This document shows, piece by piece, positions 1 through 8,462 of a DNA stretch of 17,562 nt. Position 1 is the stretch's first letter; each line of letters begins with the position of its first letter. Made by a program: the position numbers and the translations under genes. The DNA is from a bacterium (lineage in GTDB: Bacteria > Patescibacteriota > Minisyncoccia > Moranbacterales > DUUL01): the NCBI GenBank assembly GCA_030641245.1, contig DAOWHU010000089.1:1-17562 (forward strand), read 5' to 3'. The notes beneath the pieces were generated by a model that was given only the letters and a program-made list of their open reading frames with translations, made no database searches and was not told where the DNA came from.

Positions 1-492
1 AAATCTAAAAATATTTCCTTAAAACCATGGCGCTGGAAAATGCTTAATTTCTCATTAACTGGCCTAATAACCATTGTTGTTCTAGCCGGTTTAACAGAAG
101 TATACACTTACCACTTTATTTGGAATAAAGAACCTCAAACTCTAGAGGCCTTTGAAAGAAGGTTGTTCGATTTTGGAAAACTAGCCAAACAAACCACTCT
201 AAAAACCAACAATATTTTGATTGTTCCTGAAAGTGTTCATATCAGCAATAATCACAAAACGTCTGCTTTCAAAACTACTGAATTTGCTGGATATCCAGAG
301 ATAAAAGAATTCCGCTTTGAACATCCAATGGAAGTTTTGAAAAATTTAGAAAACTGCAAAAATAATAATTATATTTTTTTCGAAGCTGATAATTGGCTCT
401 TAGACCAATTCCAAACTACTTGCAAAAATTTTAAGATTGAAAAAGAAATACCGATTAATGGATATTACGAATTTTGGACACTGAAAAACTAA
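1..492 (+). CDS. C-terminal part of a membrane protein (partial at left edge)
   Basis: The reading frame is open from base 1, so this is the 3' end of a longer gene; the ATG at 40 is probably internal. Seen: a basic stretch rich in Trp and Lys, one hydrophobic helix at about codons 17-37 (start LTGLITIVVLAG), then about 125 mostly soluble residues with no recognised catalytic motif, ending in TAA. A last transmembrane helix followed by a soluble C-terminal domain matches the end of many polytopic GT39/ArnT-like glycosyltransferases, and a GT39-type gene lies nearby on the other strand. That assignment is inference only; the deciding part is outside the window. The next gene starts 56 bases after the stop on the same strand. 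Confidence 0.6.
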   Translation, partial: KSKNISLKPWRWKMLNFSLTGLITIVVLAGLTEVYTYHFIWNKEPQTLEAFERRLFDFGKLAKQTTLKTNNILIVPESVHISNNHKTSAFKTTEFAGYPEIKEFRFEHPMEVLKNLENCKNNNYIFFEADNWLLDQFQTTCKNFKIEKEIPINGYYEFWTLKN

Positions 493-548
493 CCATTCCA
501 TAAAAAATTCCTACATTCAATGCAATAAAATTGAATAAATCTAATATC

Positions 549-1157
549 ATGCATATCCGAGACCTCAAATTATTCAAAGGGCGTAAAAGTAATGTTTTGT
601 CAGTTCTTACTTTTAACGATGCTTCTTATTGGGGTGCTGATATTTTCATCGCCACAATTTTCGCCCTCTATTTAACCCAAAATATAACTGGCGGAACAGC
701 CACCCACGTAGGAATCATTTATGCAATATATCGTATCTCCCGAGCTTTTTTTGCCCTTCCATTTGGAAGATTTTTTGATAAAAATAAAGGCTATCTCGAC
801 GAAATGTGGGCCCTAGTTTTATCTGGATTAATTGTTGGAAGCACTTACATAACGCTCTTCTTCGCAACTCAATTATGGCAAGTCTACCTTGCTATGATTA
901 TTATTGGCATTGGACATGCCTTAAACATTGGTTCATGGACAGTTTTGTTTTATAACAGTATGACGAAAAATCAGCGAGGCGAGGTTGTCGGTGTTTATCA
1001 AACAATTATGCAAGTCGTCTATGCTCTATCAGCCGCCTTGGCTGGATTTGCTGGCGATGTATATGGATTTGAATGGATTATTTTAGCAGCTGGAATAGTT
1101 ACAATTTTAAGCGGACTCGCACCACTTACAATAAGAACTGTCTTCAAGCAAGAATAA
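549..1157 (+). CDS. Half-size MFS-type membrane protein (six helices)
   Basis: About 202 residues from the ATG at 549; a TTG at 531 in the same frame is possible but adds only six polar residues. Six hydrophobic segments can be counted. The loop after the second contains GRFFDKNKG, matching the major facilitator superfamily motif A (G-R-x-x-D-x-x-G). The fourth to fifth helix region has NQRGEVVGVYQT, which resembles the R-G-x-x-x-G pattern near MFS helices 10 and 11. Full MFS carriers have 12 helices, so this is a half-transporter, closest in feel to a C-terminal half. It would need to dimerise or have lost transport. No substrate can be read. The stop is close to a bidirectional terminator. 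No clear ribosome binding site is visible. Confidence 0.8.
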   Translation: MHIRDLKLFKGRKSNVLSVLTFNDASYWGADIFIATIFALYLTQNITGGTATHVGIIYAIYRISRAFFALPFGRFFDKNKGYLDEMWALVLSGLIVGSTYITLFFATQLWQVYLAMIIIGIGHALNIGSWTVLFYNSMTKNQRGEVVGVYQTIMQVVYALSAALAGFAGDVYGFEWIILAAGIVTILSGLAPLTIRTVFKQE

Positions 1158-1194
1158 TTTTTTTCTAATCCAGACTAGAAAAATTCTTTAATAA

Positions 1195-1219
1195 AAAAAT
1201 CCCCTGAACGGGGATTTTT
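1195..1219. terminator. Bidirectional intrinsic terminator
   Basis: A perfect 10-bp stem, AAAAATCCCC paired with GGGGATTTTT, has a 5-base loop TGAAC and gives a U-run on either strand. It sits between the plus-strand MFS gene and the minus-strand GT39 gene, which converge here, and can serve both. A second, weaker A/T-rich hairpin (TTTTTCTA with TAGAAAAA, about 1160-1183) lies just after the MFS stop. Confidence 0.85.
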
Positions 1220-1239
1220 AAAATTTCTGAATCTCAAAT

Positions 1240-2691
1240 TCAAATTTCTTGACACACTTTCAATTCTCCAAAGCTGTTTATTTCTTTCAACTCCAAGCCC
1301 TCCCAATTACAAGTTCGATCAATAATAATGTAACTCTTCAAAGCTTTAATCTCTTCTATGGTTTGCAATCGATTTTCATTACCAACTACTACCCAACCAG
1401 AAAAGTCTTCTCGAGGATTAGCTTTATGATGATATTTCAGTCTTTCTTGGCTAATATAATAACGCATTGTGGTATAATCAAAGGGACTAGTAGTAATGGT
1501 ATAATCGCTCTCGATCACTCCGCTTTTTACCAATTGACTAACTCGATACCATTGAGAATTATAGGTGATAGGCTTCAAAGTTAAAATTAGAAAAACAAAA
1601 ACTGCTGCAACTGCTAACCAAACCCAAACTTTTTTAAACATTATAACCGTCATCCCGGCCAAAAGTAAATAAATCATTATAGCTGCTGGCATAAAATAAC
1701 GAGAGACATAAAGCTTTAGATTAAAATGCGATAAAACGATCATAAACACTAAAGTTCCTAAAGAAAGAGCCCCCAGAATAAAGAATTCTTCTCTTTTTAT
1801 TTTCTTTTTCCAAGCCGCCACTGACCAAATTATCATAATCACTAAAACCAAAAGCCCGGCTGAACTTTCATCAAAAAAATATTTAAAACTATTGGCGTCT
1901 GGGACTCCGCCAGCTCCTAATGGATGTCCAAACAAAAATATTTGCAAAGCCTTAGGAACATCACTCAAATAAGAAACTCCTATCCAGCCCAAGTTACCTT
2001 TCATCATATGAGGGATAAAATAGGGTAACCAAGCTACAAAGAAAATAGCGATAACACCGACTCCCTTCCAGAATTGCTTACCAATTAAGAGCGCTTTTAA
2101 GAGAGATCTTTTGCTAAAAATATATTCATAGAAAACTGCCGTTAAGAAGAAGATTACAAAAAAGAATACCGACAGATAATGGGTACAGAAAGATAACCCT
2201 CCGAAAATTCCCCACAATGCCCAATCACGCCATTCGTTGTGTTTCAGGGCCCGATAAAAAAACCAAGTAGCCCAAATCATCAATAAACCAAACAGAGAAT
2301 ACATTCGAGCCTCCTGAGAATATTGAATGGCAAAAGGCGAAACCGCTGTTATAACAGCTGCCAATAATCCGCTTCTTTCATTAAACATCCTTTTCCCAAT
2401 CCAATAAACTGAAAAGATTGTTAATATCCCCATAAAAGTTGAAAAGGATCGAATTCCGAAAGAAGTATATCCAAAAACAGAAGCCCAGGGTTTAACTAGC
2501 CAATAATACAAAGGTGGATGAACATCGTCAAAAATCATTTGGTTCATCTCTCCCCAAGGTTGTCTGAGCAAAATCCCAGTAAAGGCTTCGTCGTACCAAT
2601 AATCTCTTTGTTCTAAAACTGGTCCCAACCTCAAAACCAAACCGGTTAAAATAATAACGGTTATGAATAAACCGATTATCGTTTTTTTCAT
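1240..2691 (-). CDS. GT39/ArnT-like membrane glycosyltransferase
   Basis: 483 residues, a polytopic membrane protein of the PMT_2/GT39 (GT-C fold) type that moves sugars from a polyprenyl-phosphate donor to an acceptor on the outer face of the membrane. Seen: an N-terminal helix, then YWYDEAFTG (residues 31-39) with the Asp-Glu pair expected in the first extracytoplasmic loop of GT-C enzymes, DVHPPLYYW (56-64), and SPFAIQYSQEARMYS (118-132), all hallmarks of this family. About ten further hydrophobic helices follow, then a soluble tail of about 100 residues. Acceptor and sugar cannot be read. It has its own likely promoter at 2728-2756 and ends in TGA, showing that TGA is a stop here. A target among surface glycans or proteins is inferred. 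Confidence 0.88.
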   Translation of the reverse strand: MKKTIIGLFITVIILTGLVLRLGPVLEQRDYWYDEAFTGILLRQPWGEMNQMIFDDVHPPLYYWLVKPWASVFGYTSFGIRSFSTFMGILTIFSVYWIGKRMFNERSGLLAAVITAVSPFAIQYSQEARMYSLFGLLMIWATWFFYRALKHNEWRDWALWGIFGGLSFCTHYLSVFFFVIFFLTAVFYEYIFSKRSLLKALLIGKQFWKGVGVIAIFFVAWLPYFIPHMMKGNLGWIGVSYLSDVPKALQIFLFGHPLGAGGVPDANSFKYFFDESSAGLLVLVIMIIWSVAAWKKKIKREEFFILGALSLGTLVFMIVLSHFNLKLYVSRYFMPAAIMIYLLLAGMTVIMFKKVWVWLAVAAVFVFLILTLKPITYNSQWYRVSQLVKSGVIESDYTITTSPFDYTTMRYYISQERLKYHHKANPREDFSGWVVVGNENRLQTIEEIKALKSYIIIDRTCNWEGLELKEINSFGELKVCQEI

Positions 2692-2727
2692 GCTTCTGTT
2701 TTTATTTTTAAGTTAATCTTGATTGTC

Positions 2728-2756
2728 ATTATAATATTGAATAAAGAAAATGTATA
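2728..2756 (-). promoter_or_regulatory. Likely sigma-70-type promoter for the GT39 gene
   Basis: On the minus strand a perfect -10 TATAAT (2728-2733) is preceded, after a 17-base spacer, by TATACA (2751-2756; four of six matches to TTGACA). It lies in the gap between ftsQ and the GT39 gene and leaves a leader of about 30 bases before the ATG at 2691. Confidence 0.6.
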
Positions 2757-2771
2757 GAGATAAGTCATCCT

Positions 2772-3641
2772 CTATTCTTGCTCTTTCAGACTTTCATTCT
2801 CTTCTTCCTTGCCCTCGTCATTGTTCTCGATTTTGATCGAAGCGTTATAAATAGCTTTTCCGGCTATTCGCAAATCGATATAATTCAAATGATTTTTTTC
2901 TTCCTCACTAATACTAACATTTAAAATTTCTCTCAAAAGATCTACTTGATCCTCTGGGTCATTTTCAATGTTAAAATAGATTTGCCATCCTTCTTTTGTT
3001 CTAATTCTGATTTCCCTGGAGATCATGGAAGGAGTTTCTATTTCTCGTTGAACTTCTAAATCAGTTTTTTCTTCAATCAGCTTTTTGATCTGATAAACAA
3101 ACACCACCAATTGACTTTTTTCGATTTTCCAGTCCTCTGCAACCTCTGAGTAACTTTTATCAATCACTACGTCATATTCTTCGAAACGTTGTTCTTTTTC
3201 ATTATCCTGAAGCATATAAAAAACTAATCCGATTTCATCTACCAAAAAACAGTTTTCGCGACTACACCAGATTATAATTCCTTGACGCTCCTCGACTTCA
3301 ACAACCAGTTTATCTGGGAATTGATTTTTAAAATTAACTTCTCTAATGACTTCAAATTGATCTTCTAGTTCTTTTGTGAAACTACCCCGAGGAAAAAGAA
3401 AAAAATTATTTCTGGAGCCATATTTAAGCCAAAATTCGCTTCGATACTTATCTGAAATATCTCCTAAAATCTTTTTATCTAATTTATCAGCAATAAATTC
3501 AACCTGTTTAATTTTGGTATAATCAGAAAAAAATAAAACCCAACCGCTAACACCCAAAAAAGACAGGAACAATACCCAGAGAAAAAACTTTTTGATCGTT
3601 TGTCCTAAAGATTTTTTTTTAGTTTCTCTTTTTCTTAACAT
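2772..3641 (-). CDS. ftsQ: FtsQ/DivIB-like cell division protein
   Basis: 289 residues. Seen: a short Lys/Arg-rich cytoplasmic tail, one transmembrane helix at about residues 18-38, a POTRA-like segment beginning with IKQVEFIADK, a region of the form FPDKLVVEVEERQGIIIW as in the end of the FtsQ POTRA domain, and near the C terminus LNYIDLRIAGKAIYN, which matches the conserved Y-I-D-L-R motif of FtsQ. FtsQ links early and late divisome proteins (FtsL, FtsB) in the septal membrane. The C terminus is an acidic Glu-rich tail. The start overlaps the end of the Mur ligase-like gene by 23 bases, as in a compact division/cell-wall cluster, so the two are probably translated together. Confidence 0.85.
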   Translation of the reverse strand: MLRKRETKKKSLGQTIKKFFLWVLFLSFLGVSGWVLFFSDYTKIKQVEFIADKLDKKILGDISDKYRSEFWLKYGSRNNFFLFPRGSFTKELEDQFEVIREVNFKNQFPDKLVVEVEERQGIIIWCSRENCFLVDEIGLVFYMLQDNEKEQRFEEYDVVIDKSYSEVAEDWKIEKSQLVVFVYQIKKLIEEKTDLEVQREIETPSMISREIRIRTKEGWQIYFNIENDPEDQVDLLREILNVSISEEEKNHLNYIDLRIAGKAIYNASIKIENNDEGKEEENESLKEQE

Positions 3642-4410
3642 TTTTGGTTTTGATTTTAGTTTTACTTTTGGTTTTTTTTCTAATTTCGCTAGTCACCACT
3701 CTAGCCGCCGTTAAAGAATGAATATTATGCAAACCAAATAAATCAGTTTCTAGATGACTTTTACGTCCGCTTAACTCGAGATCAAAAGTTTGCCCATTGG
3801 AGTTATTCCTTACATTTTTGATTCGAACATCTGCTTTTTTATTCTTACCATAAAAAATAATTGGGGCTCGACAATATTTTTCTAAGTTTTTAACCCGATC
3901 ATGATCCATATTCAAAATAACTTTACCTTCGGAGGGAATAGCCGAAACTAGCCGAGCCATTTCTTCATCTATCACATTTTTGTTGTCTGAAAAATTACCT
4001 CCAATATCTGAAATAACTACCATTTTAGGTTTGATAATCGAAAGCAAATATTTGATATCTCCTTTCCTCTGAACGCCCATCTCTAAAACTAAAATTCTAG
4101 GAAAATTTCTTTTAAAAACTGAAATGTAGGTTCCGGCTAATAAAACATCAACCCATTTGAAAATAGAAGAATAACCCGAAGGCAAGAACAAGACCGCCAA
4201 AGGCAACCCTATTTCAGTATTGAAACTTCGAGGATTTCCTCTGACTTTCTCTTCATTTTTAAGTTCAGCCAGAATCTGGTCTTTGATAAAAGTTTTGTTA
4301 GTTGAACCGGCTACCGCCACTATTAAAGGATTGTGCCGCCAAAGTATAATTTTGGTCAGCAACTTCAAGTAACGCTCAATAACAAATTTAAATATTTTTT
4401 TCATGTTCAT
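3619..4410 (-). CDS. Truncated Mur ligase-like protein (MurF-type central domain only)
   Basis: 263 residues against about 450 for a full MurF. Seen: P-loop region VAVAGSTNKTFIKD (31-44), NTEIGLP (64-70) as in MurF N-x-x-IG-x-P, LEMGVQRKGDI (109-119) matching the EMG...GDI metal/substrate region, NMDHD (167-171) and GLHNIHSLTAA (226-236) matching the G-x-HN motif. The C-terminal ligase domain is absent; the protein instead ends in a low-complexity Lys/Thr tail (about 245-263). The P-loop reads GSTNKT where ligases have G-x-x-GKT, so the glycine before Lys is Asn. ATP-dependent ligation is therefore doubtful. It lies 37 bases after the aminotransferase and overlaps ftsQ. MurF ancestry is clear; present activity is not. 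Confidence 0.75.
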   Translation of the reverse strand: MNMKKIFKFVIERYLKLLTKIILWRHNPLIVAVAGSTNKTFIKDQILAELKNEEKVRGNPRSFNTEIGLPLAVLFLPSGYSSIFKWVDVLLAGTYISVFKRNFPRILVLEMGVQRKGDIKYLLSIIKPKMVVISDIGGNFSDNKNVIDEEMARLVSAIPSEGKVILNMDHDRVKNLEKYCRAPIIFYGKNKKADVRIKNVRNNSNGQTFDLELSGRKSHLETDLFGLHNIHSLTAARVVTSEIRKKTKSKTKIKTKNVKKKRN

Positions 4411-4447
4411 AGTTAATGACTAGTTTGTTTACTTTCTGTGCTTAAAG

Positions 4448-5659
4448 CTACCTGTATTTTTTATCAAAATAGTCCTTCATTCTCACTAAAACTTTCAGAA
4501 TGTCTTCGCTAGATCGCCCAAAACACATCCGAATATGATTTTCTCCTGTTTTTCCAAAAGCCCGACCTGGAACAACTGCTATTTTGGCTTCATATAATAA
4601 ATTCAAAGCCAACTTCCAAGACAGAGATTTTTCTTGATAGTCTTTTGTATCATAATTCTTTATAGCTCGATCATTTTCCAAGGCTTCAACCAATTTCTTG
4701 GTAAACTTCGGAAAAACAAAATAGGCCGAAGAAGGTTTTTGATAGATAAGCCAATCTCGCATGCCGTCTAAATGACTGCAGATTAAATCACGACGCTCAT
4801 TAAACATCTCCTTAAAATGTTGCATATCTTCGTCGGCCATTTCAATCGCCGCTAAAGCGCTCCACTGAGAAACAACTGGGGCACAAGTTACTAAAACATC
4901 GTGTCGAACTAATATCTTTTGAGCTAAAGATTGTTCTGTGGCTAAAAATCCCACTCGCCACCCAGTCATAGAATAAGATTTGGAAAAAGAAAAAATATAA
5001 ATTATTCTATTTCTAAATTTTGAAAAATTTCCAATAGAATAAAAATCCTGATTGTCATAAACAAAATCTCGATAAACTTCATCTGCTAAAACATAGAGAT
5101 TGTTTTTCTCGGCAATCTCTAGAATTTTCATTAACTGACCTTTGGAATAAATAGTACCAGTGGGATTATTAGGATTGCAAAATAAAATTGCCCTGGTTTT
5201 GGAAGTAATATTTCTCTCTAGTTTATTTTCATCGAAAGACCAGCCGTCCTTTTCACTTAAAGGCACGAATTTAGGAACTCCCTTAGCATTTTTAATGGCC
5301 TCTTGATAAGACGTATAAGTTGGATCTGGAATTAAAACCTCATCTCCATCATTAAGAATGGTCAACAAAGTCGCAGTAATAGCCTCAATAGCTCCGGCTG
5401 TAATAATTATTTCACTTTCAAAATCATAATAAATCCCCTTTTTAGCCAAATCTACCTCAAGCACTTCTCTCAGTTCCATAATTCCGGGGGAAAGTGAGTA
5501 TTTGGCAACATCTCCATTTTGAATATGCTCAATAGCACAACGCTTGATACATTCCGGAGTATCAAAATCCGCCACTCCTTGAGCTAAGGAAACCACCCCT
5601 GAAATTTTAGAGGCTCGAATTTCCATCTCTTTGATTGGAGACAAGATTAGGTTAGACAT
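4448..5659 (-). CDS. PLP-dependent class I/II aminotransferase
   Basis: 403 residues, the usual size of an aspartate/aromatic-type (fold type I) aminotransferase. Seen in order: LAQGVADFDTP (25-35, substrate-side loop), NPNNPTG (162-168), ADEVY (192-196, with the Asp that binds the PLP pyridine nitrogen), SFSKSYSMTGWRVG (224-237) with the Schiff-base lysine at about 227, and RMCFGRS near the C terminus carrying the Arg that grips the substrate carboxylate. It moves amino groups between an amino acid and a 2-oxo acid in the cytoplasm. The amino donor cannot be fixed from sequence; aspartate, alanine or aromatic specificity is possible. It is first in a likely unit with the Mur ligase-like gene and ftsQ, so a role in supplying wall precursors is imaginable but unproven. 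Confidence 0.9.
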   Translation of the reverse strand: MSNLILSPIKEMEIRASKISGVVSLAQGVADFDTPECIKRCAIEHIQNGDVAKYSLSPGIMELREVLEVDLAKKGIYYDFESEIIITAGAIEAITATLLTILNDGDEVLIPDPTYTSYQEAIKNAKGVPKFVPLSEKDGWSFDENKLERNITSKTRAILFCNPNNPTGTIYSKGQLMKILEIAEKNNLYVLADEVYRDFVYDNQDFYSIGNFSKFRNRIIYIFSFSKSYSMTGWRVGFLATEQSLAQKILVRHDVLVTCAPVVSQWSALAAIEMADEDMQHFKEMFNERRDLICSHLDGMRDWLIYQKPSSAYFVFPKFTKKLVEALENDRAIKNYDTKDYQEKSLSWKLALNLLYEAKIAVVPGRAFGKTGENHIRMCFGRSSEDILKVLVRMKDYFDKKYR

Positions 5660-5842
5660 GCTGGTAAATTTAGACTTATTGAATGATTAACTCCAGGTTC
5701 TTTTCTCTTAAATTGTTCCCGAAGGTCAAAATCCAAAGTGCTCTCTACTTCGACAAACAAAGCGAAATGAACGAATCGAATCTCAATGTCAAATACCGAA
5801 ATCAATAAATTTAATTTAAAATTCAGATTTTATAATTTGAGC

Positions 5843-5878
5843 TTGATTTGAAACAATTTGGAATAATTTGAGCTTTGA
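5843..5878 (-). repeat. Dispersed 36-bp AT-rich repeat, copy 1
   Basis: A 36-base stretch beginning TTGATTTGAA on the plus strand matches 14031-14066 at 34 of 36 positions. Both copies lie just beyond the stop codon of a minus-strand gene (here the DUF4012 gene). The rest of 5660-5842 is AT-rich non-coding DNA with no recognised gene or terminator; it includes a partly similar extension of the repeat toward 5820. Confidence 0.8.
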
Positions 5879-5881
5879 CAT

Positions 5882-8449
5882 TTATTTAACGACTACTCCC
5901 ACAAATCGATCTTCTTCTAAATTAGAATCATACTCCCAAACACCCTTTTCGCTTCTAAGTTCTTCGGGATATTGCCAAAAAACAGATTGGGTATCACTCA
6001 TTTTCAATTTAGTCTCTAGCATCGAGGTATTCATTCCAGACTGTTTCTGATACAAAATTGTATAGAGATCCATTTTATCCTGTTCTCGATTTAAATCAAG
6101 CCTAAAGGGTAATCGATATTTATAAGAAACTTGAACTTTTTCTTGAGGTGAAACATAAACCCAATTCGCAAAAACGGTTTTACCGCCCTCTTCCCAAATT
6201 TCTGTTCCACTATCCTCATCAATTTCGATTGAACTCTCTAACTCAACTACCAAATCATCTCTTTCAAAACCTAACTTATCATAATCAACTGGTGATTCCA
6301 CTGTTTCTCTCGTATAACCATCCGCCTCAAGAAGCTGGCTTCCCGCAGGAACATAAACTCTCATATAATTAGCGTTAACTTTATTCCACCATTCGTATTG
6401 AGAACTTCCGCCATTATGAACCCTCTTAATAGTAACAGTGTCTATGACAGAACCATCAGACTCAATTTCAATTTCATGACTAATTTTTTGGTCAATCACT
6501 CCATCAGTTTTATAGCCGTTAACATTAGAATTAACCACCATCAAATAATCTTTTGAGGCATCCAAAATCTCTCCCGACCAACCTAAATCAGAAACCATTT
6601 CCTGAATCTCAGAATTTTCAGAATAAATTAAAATATGTTTTTCTTTCAAGACTTCTGACAAAATTTGTAAGGCTTGAGAAAAGTTGCTCAGTCCTTCTTG
6701 AGAGAAAACCCGATCTAAAACTTTAGGCGTCAAATCGGCAATAAACTTTTTAGGACGATTTTCCTCTTTATCATAATCTTCTTCAACTTCAAATTGGGTA
6801 GCTTCAATAAAATTATCAGAATCAACTGTTATTCCATATTCAGGCATTTCAATCGGTCCAGTCACTTCTAATAATTTTTCTACCACAGTCGGAGTCAAGG
6901 TGATAATTCCGTCAACAGTTGGTCCTCCAGTTTTTTCATAGAACCAGGCTATTTTTTCGGCTGAAGTTGGAAAATCAGGAAACCAATTGGCATCGTGAGT
7001 TGACCAATTAGTAGAAATCTTCTGAATTGGTTTTGGTGGCACGACTCGAACCGACAACTGACCGTCGGGATTGAAAATGCCGTCCACAAAGAGATCTTTG
7101 ACGTCTCCATTGTGAATACTCAAAACCCCATAGCTCCCAATAAACCCTCCTGTGGCACGAGTTTCGTGATTATTTTGGAACAAAAATAAATACTTTCGCG
7201 GACCAGCATAGCCTAATAAATTTCGAAAAATAACCTGTTTTTGATTAAATTCAGATAATAAATCTAAAGCCTTAGGAAAATTTTCTTTTAAAACCCGGAC
7301 TCTCTCTTGGTAATTTTTAGGTAAATCATTTGGATTAACTTCATTCAAGTTTTTTTGAGCTAAATTCAAGTGACTCTCTGCTAAAACTAGTTTTTCTTCT
7401 AAGTCCAAAAGGAAATTTCCTAAAGAAGTGCTTTCTCCGTCGCCTTCAAAATTCAAAGGATTTTCTATTTCAGAAAATTCATCAATAGATTGACTGACTA
7501 AAACCATCGCCTGAGTAATTTGCTCACCAGCTTCCAGGAATTTTTTAGCGCTACCATAACTAGAGACAAAGGGTATCTTGGCTACTATGTCTGGAAGCCC
7601 ACCACCCATTATTTCCAATTCTTGATTGATGTTATTGATCTCTCCTTGAATTTTTTGAAAATCAGAAACTACTTGAGAAAAATCTTTATCTTGAAAATTG
7701 TCCCTAATTTGATCTAAATCAGCCACAACACTGACTCCTTTTACAACTACTCGATCTTTAATCTGAATCCCATAAAAAACAAATCTCAAAGAAAATATTG
7801 TTACAAAAATCATCAAACACACTCCGGAAAAAGCCAAAGCCGGTCTCATAAAACTAAACTTATCCTTGGCCCAACTGGGATTAACAAATAAATTTTGTTT
7901 AATTTGATTCAGTTGATCTTCCCGCTGTTGTTTTTTTTCTAGTCTCTTTTTTTCTGTTATTTCTTTTTTCTTTTGATAAATCCTAGTCTTTTCTTTTCGA
8001 GCCTCCTCTTTTATTTTTCTTTTCAAGCTAGCCTCTTTTTGTTTTTGATCTTGAGCAATCTTTTCCAATCTCTTAACTTTCTCTTCTCTCAACTGCTCTT
8101 GAATCTCTGCTTTTTCAACCAAAACCTCTTGCTCGGATTTTTTCAAATATTTTTCATCAAAACGCTCCCCCCTTAAAGTCCCCGAAACAACCCGAACTGG
8201 AACATCTTTTTCATTGAAGTGCTGATCTAGATGAATATTTTTAAATAATCCGGCCTCTTTTTTAATTTCTAACGCCCTTTCTCTTTGGACTGCTTGCTGC
8301 TTTTTAACTCTAACTAAATCCTCTCTTTCTTGTTCTCTTAAGGCCTCCACAAGCGAAAGCTCGCAATCTTCTTGATGTTCTGACACCTTTTTATGATTTT
8401 TATCAGAACCAAAAACCTCCGAGCTCCCAGCCGGCTTAATGTCAAACAT
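5882..8449 (-). CDS. DUF4012 protein with long charged cytoplasmic N-terminal region
   Basis: 855 residues from ATG 8449; an in-frame GTG at 8485 would add 12 residues and overlap the upstream gene by 23 bases. Numbered from the GTG, residues 1-210 are dominated by Lys, Glu, Arg and Gln (strongest at 115-200), typical of a long charged helix or coiled coil. One transmembrane helix lies at about 214-238, followed by helical linkers (250-420) and a DUF4012 domain. Its hallmarks are FQNNHETRATGGFIGSYG (436-453), ANWFPDFPTSAEKIAWFY (499-516) and VDGIITLTP (524-532). The bulk therefore lies outside the membrane. DUF4012 function is not established; its position beside glycosyltransferases suggests surface-polymer handling. 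The second DUF4012 protein in the window (11762-13135) lacks the charged tail. Confidence 0.85.
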   Translation of the reverse strand: MFDIKPAGSSEVFGSDKNHKKVSEHQEDCELSLVEALREQEREDLVRVKKQQAVQRERALEIKKEAGLFKNIHLDQHFNEKDVPVRVVSGTLRGERFDEKYLKKSEQEVLVEKAEIQEQLREEKVKRLEKIAQDQKQKEASLKRKIKEEARKEKTRIYQKKKEITEKKRLEKKQQREDQLNQIKQNLFVNPSWAKDKFSFMRPALAFSGVCLMIFVTIFSLRFVFYGIQIKDRVVVKGVSVVADLDQIRDNFQDKDFSQVVSDFQKIQGEINNINQELEIMGGGLPDIVAKIPFVSSYGSAKKFLEAGEQITQAMVLVSQSIDEFSEIENPLNFEGDGESTSLGNFLLDLEEKLVLAESHLNLAQKNLNEVNPNDLPKNYQERVRVLKENFPKALDLLSEFNQKQVIFRNLLGYAGPRKYLFLFQNNHETRATGGFIGSYGVLSIHNGDVKDLFVDGIFNPDGQLSVRVVPPKPIQKISTNWSTHDANWFPDFPTSAEKIAWFYEKTGGPTVDGIITLTPTVVEKLLEVTGPIEMPEYGITVDSDNFIEATQFEVEEDYDKEENRPKKFIADLTPKVLDRVFSQEGLSNFSQALQILSEVLKEKHILIYSENSEIQEMVSDLGWSGEILDASKDYLMVVNSNVNGYKTDGVIDQKISHEIEIESDGSVIDTVTIKRVHNGGSSQYEWWNKVNANYMRVYVPAGSQLLEADGYTRETVESPVDYDKLGFERDDLVVELESSIEIDEDSGTEIWEEGGKTVFANWVYVSPQEKVQVSYKYRLPFRLDLNREQDKMDLYTILYQKQSGMNTSMLETKLKMSDTQSVFWQYPEELRSEKGVWEYDSNLEEDRFVGVVVK

Positions 8450-8462
8450 CGATAAATTTTTA

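Noticed and set aside
5690..5790. Possible third copy of the structured element (minus strand has CGAAGTAGAGAGCAC then GGATTTTGAC)
   Set aside because: The 5' partner of the inner helix and the AGTTCGAGG block are missing; the resemblance is short and may be chance.
5868..8176. Several plus-strand frames of 60-74 residues across the large DUF4012 gene
   Set aside because: They are antisense shadows of a strongly coding minus-strand gene, with Phe/Leu/Ser-rich composition expected from its complement.
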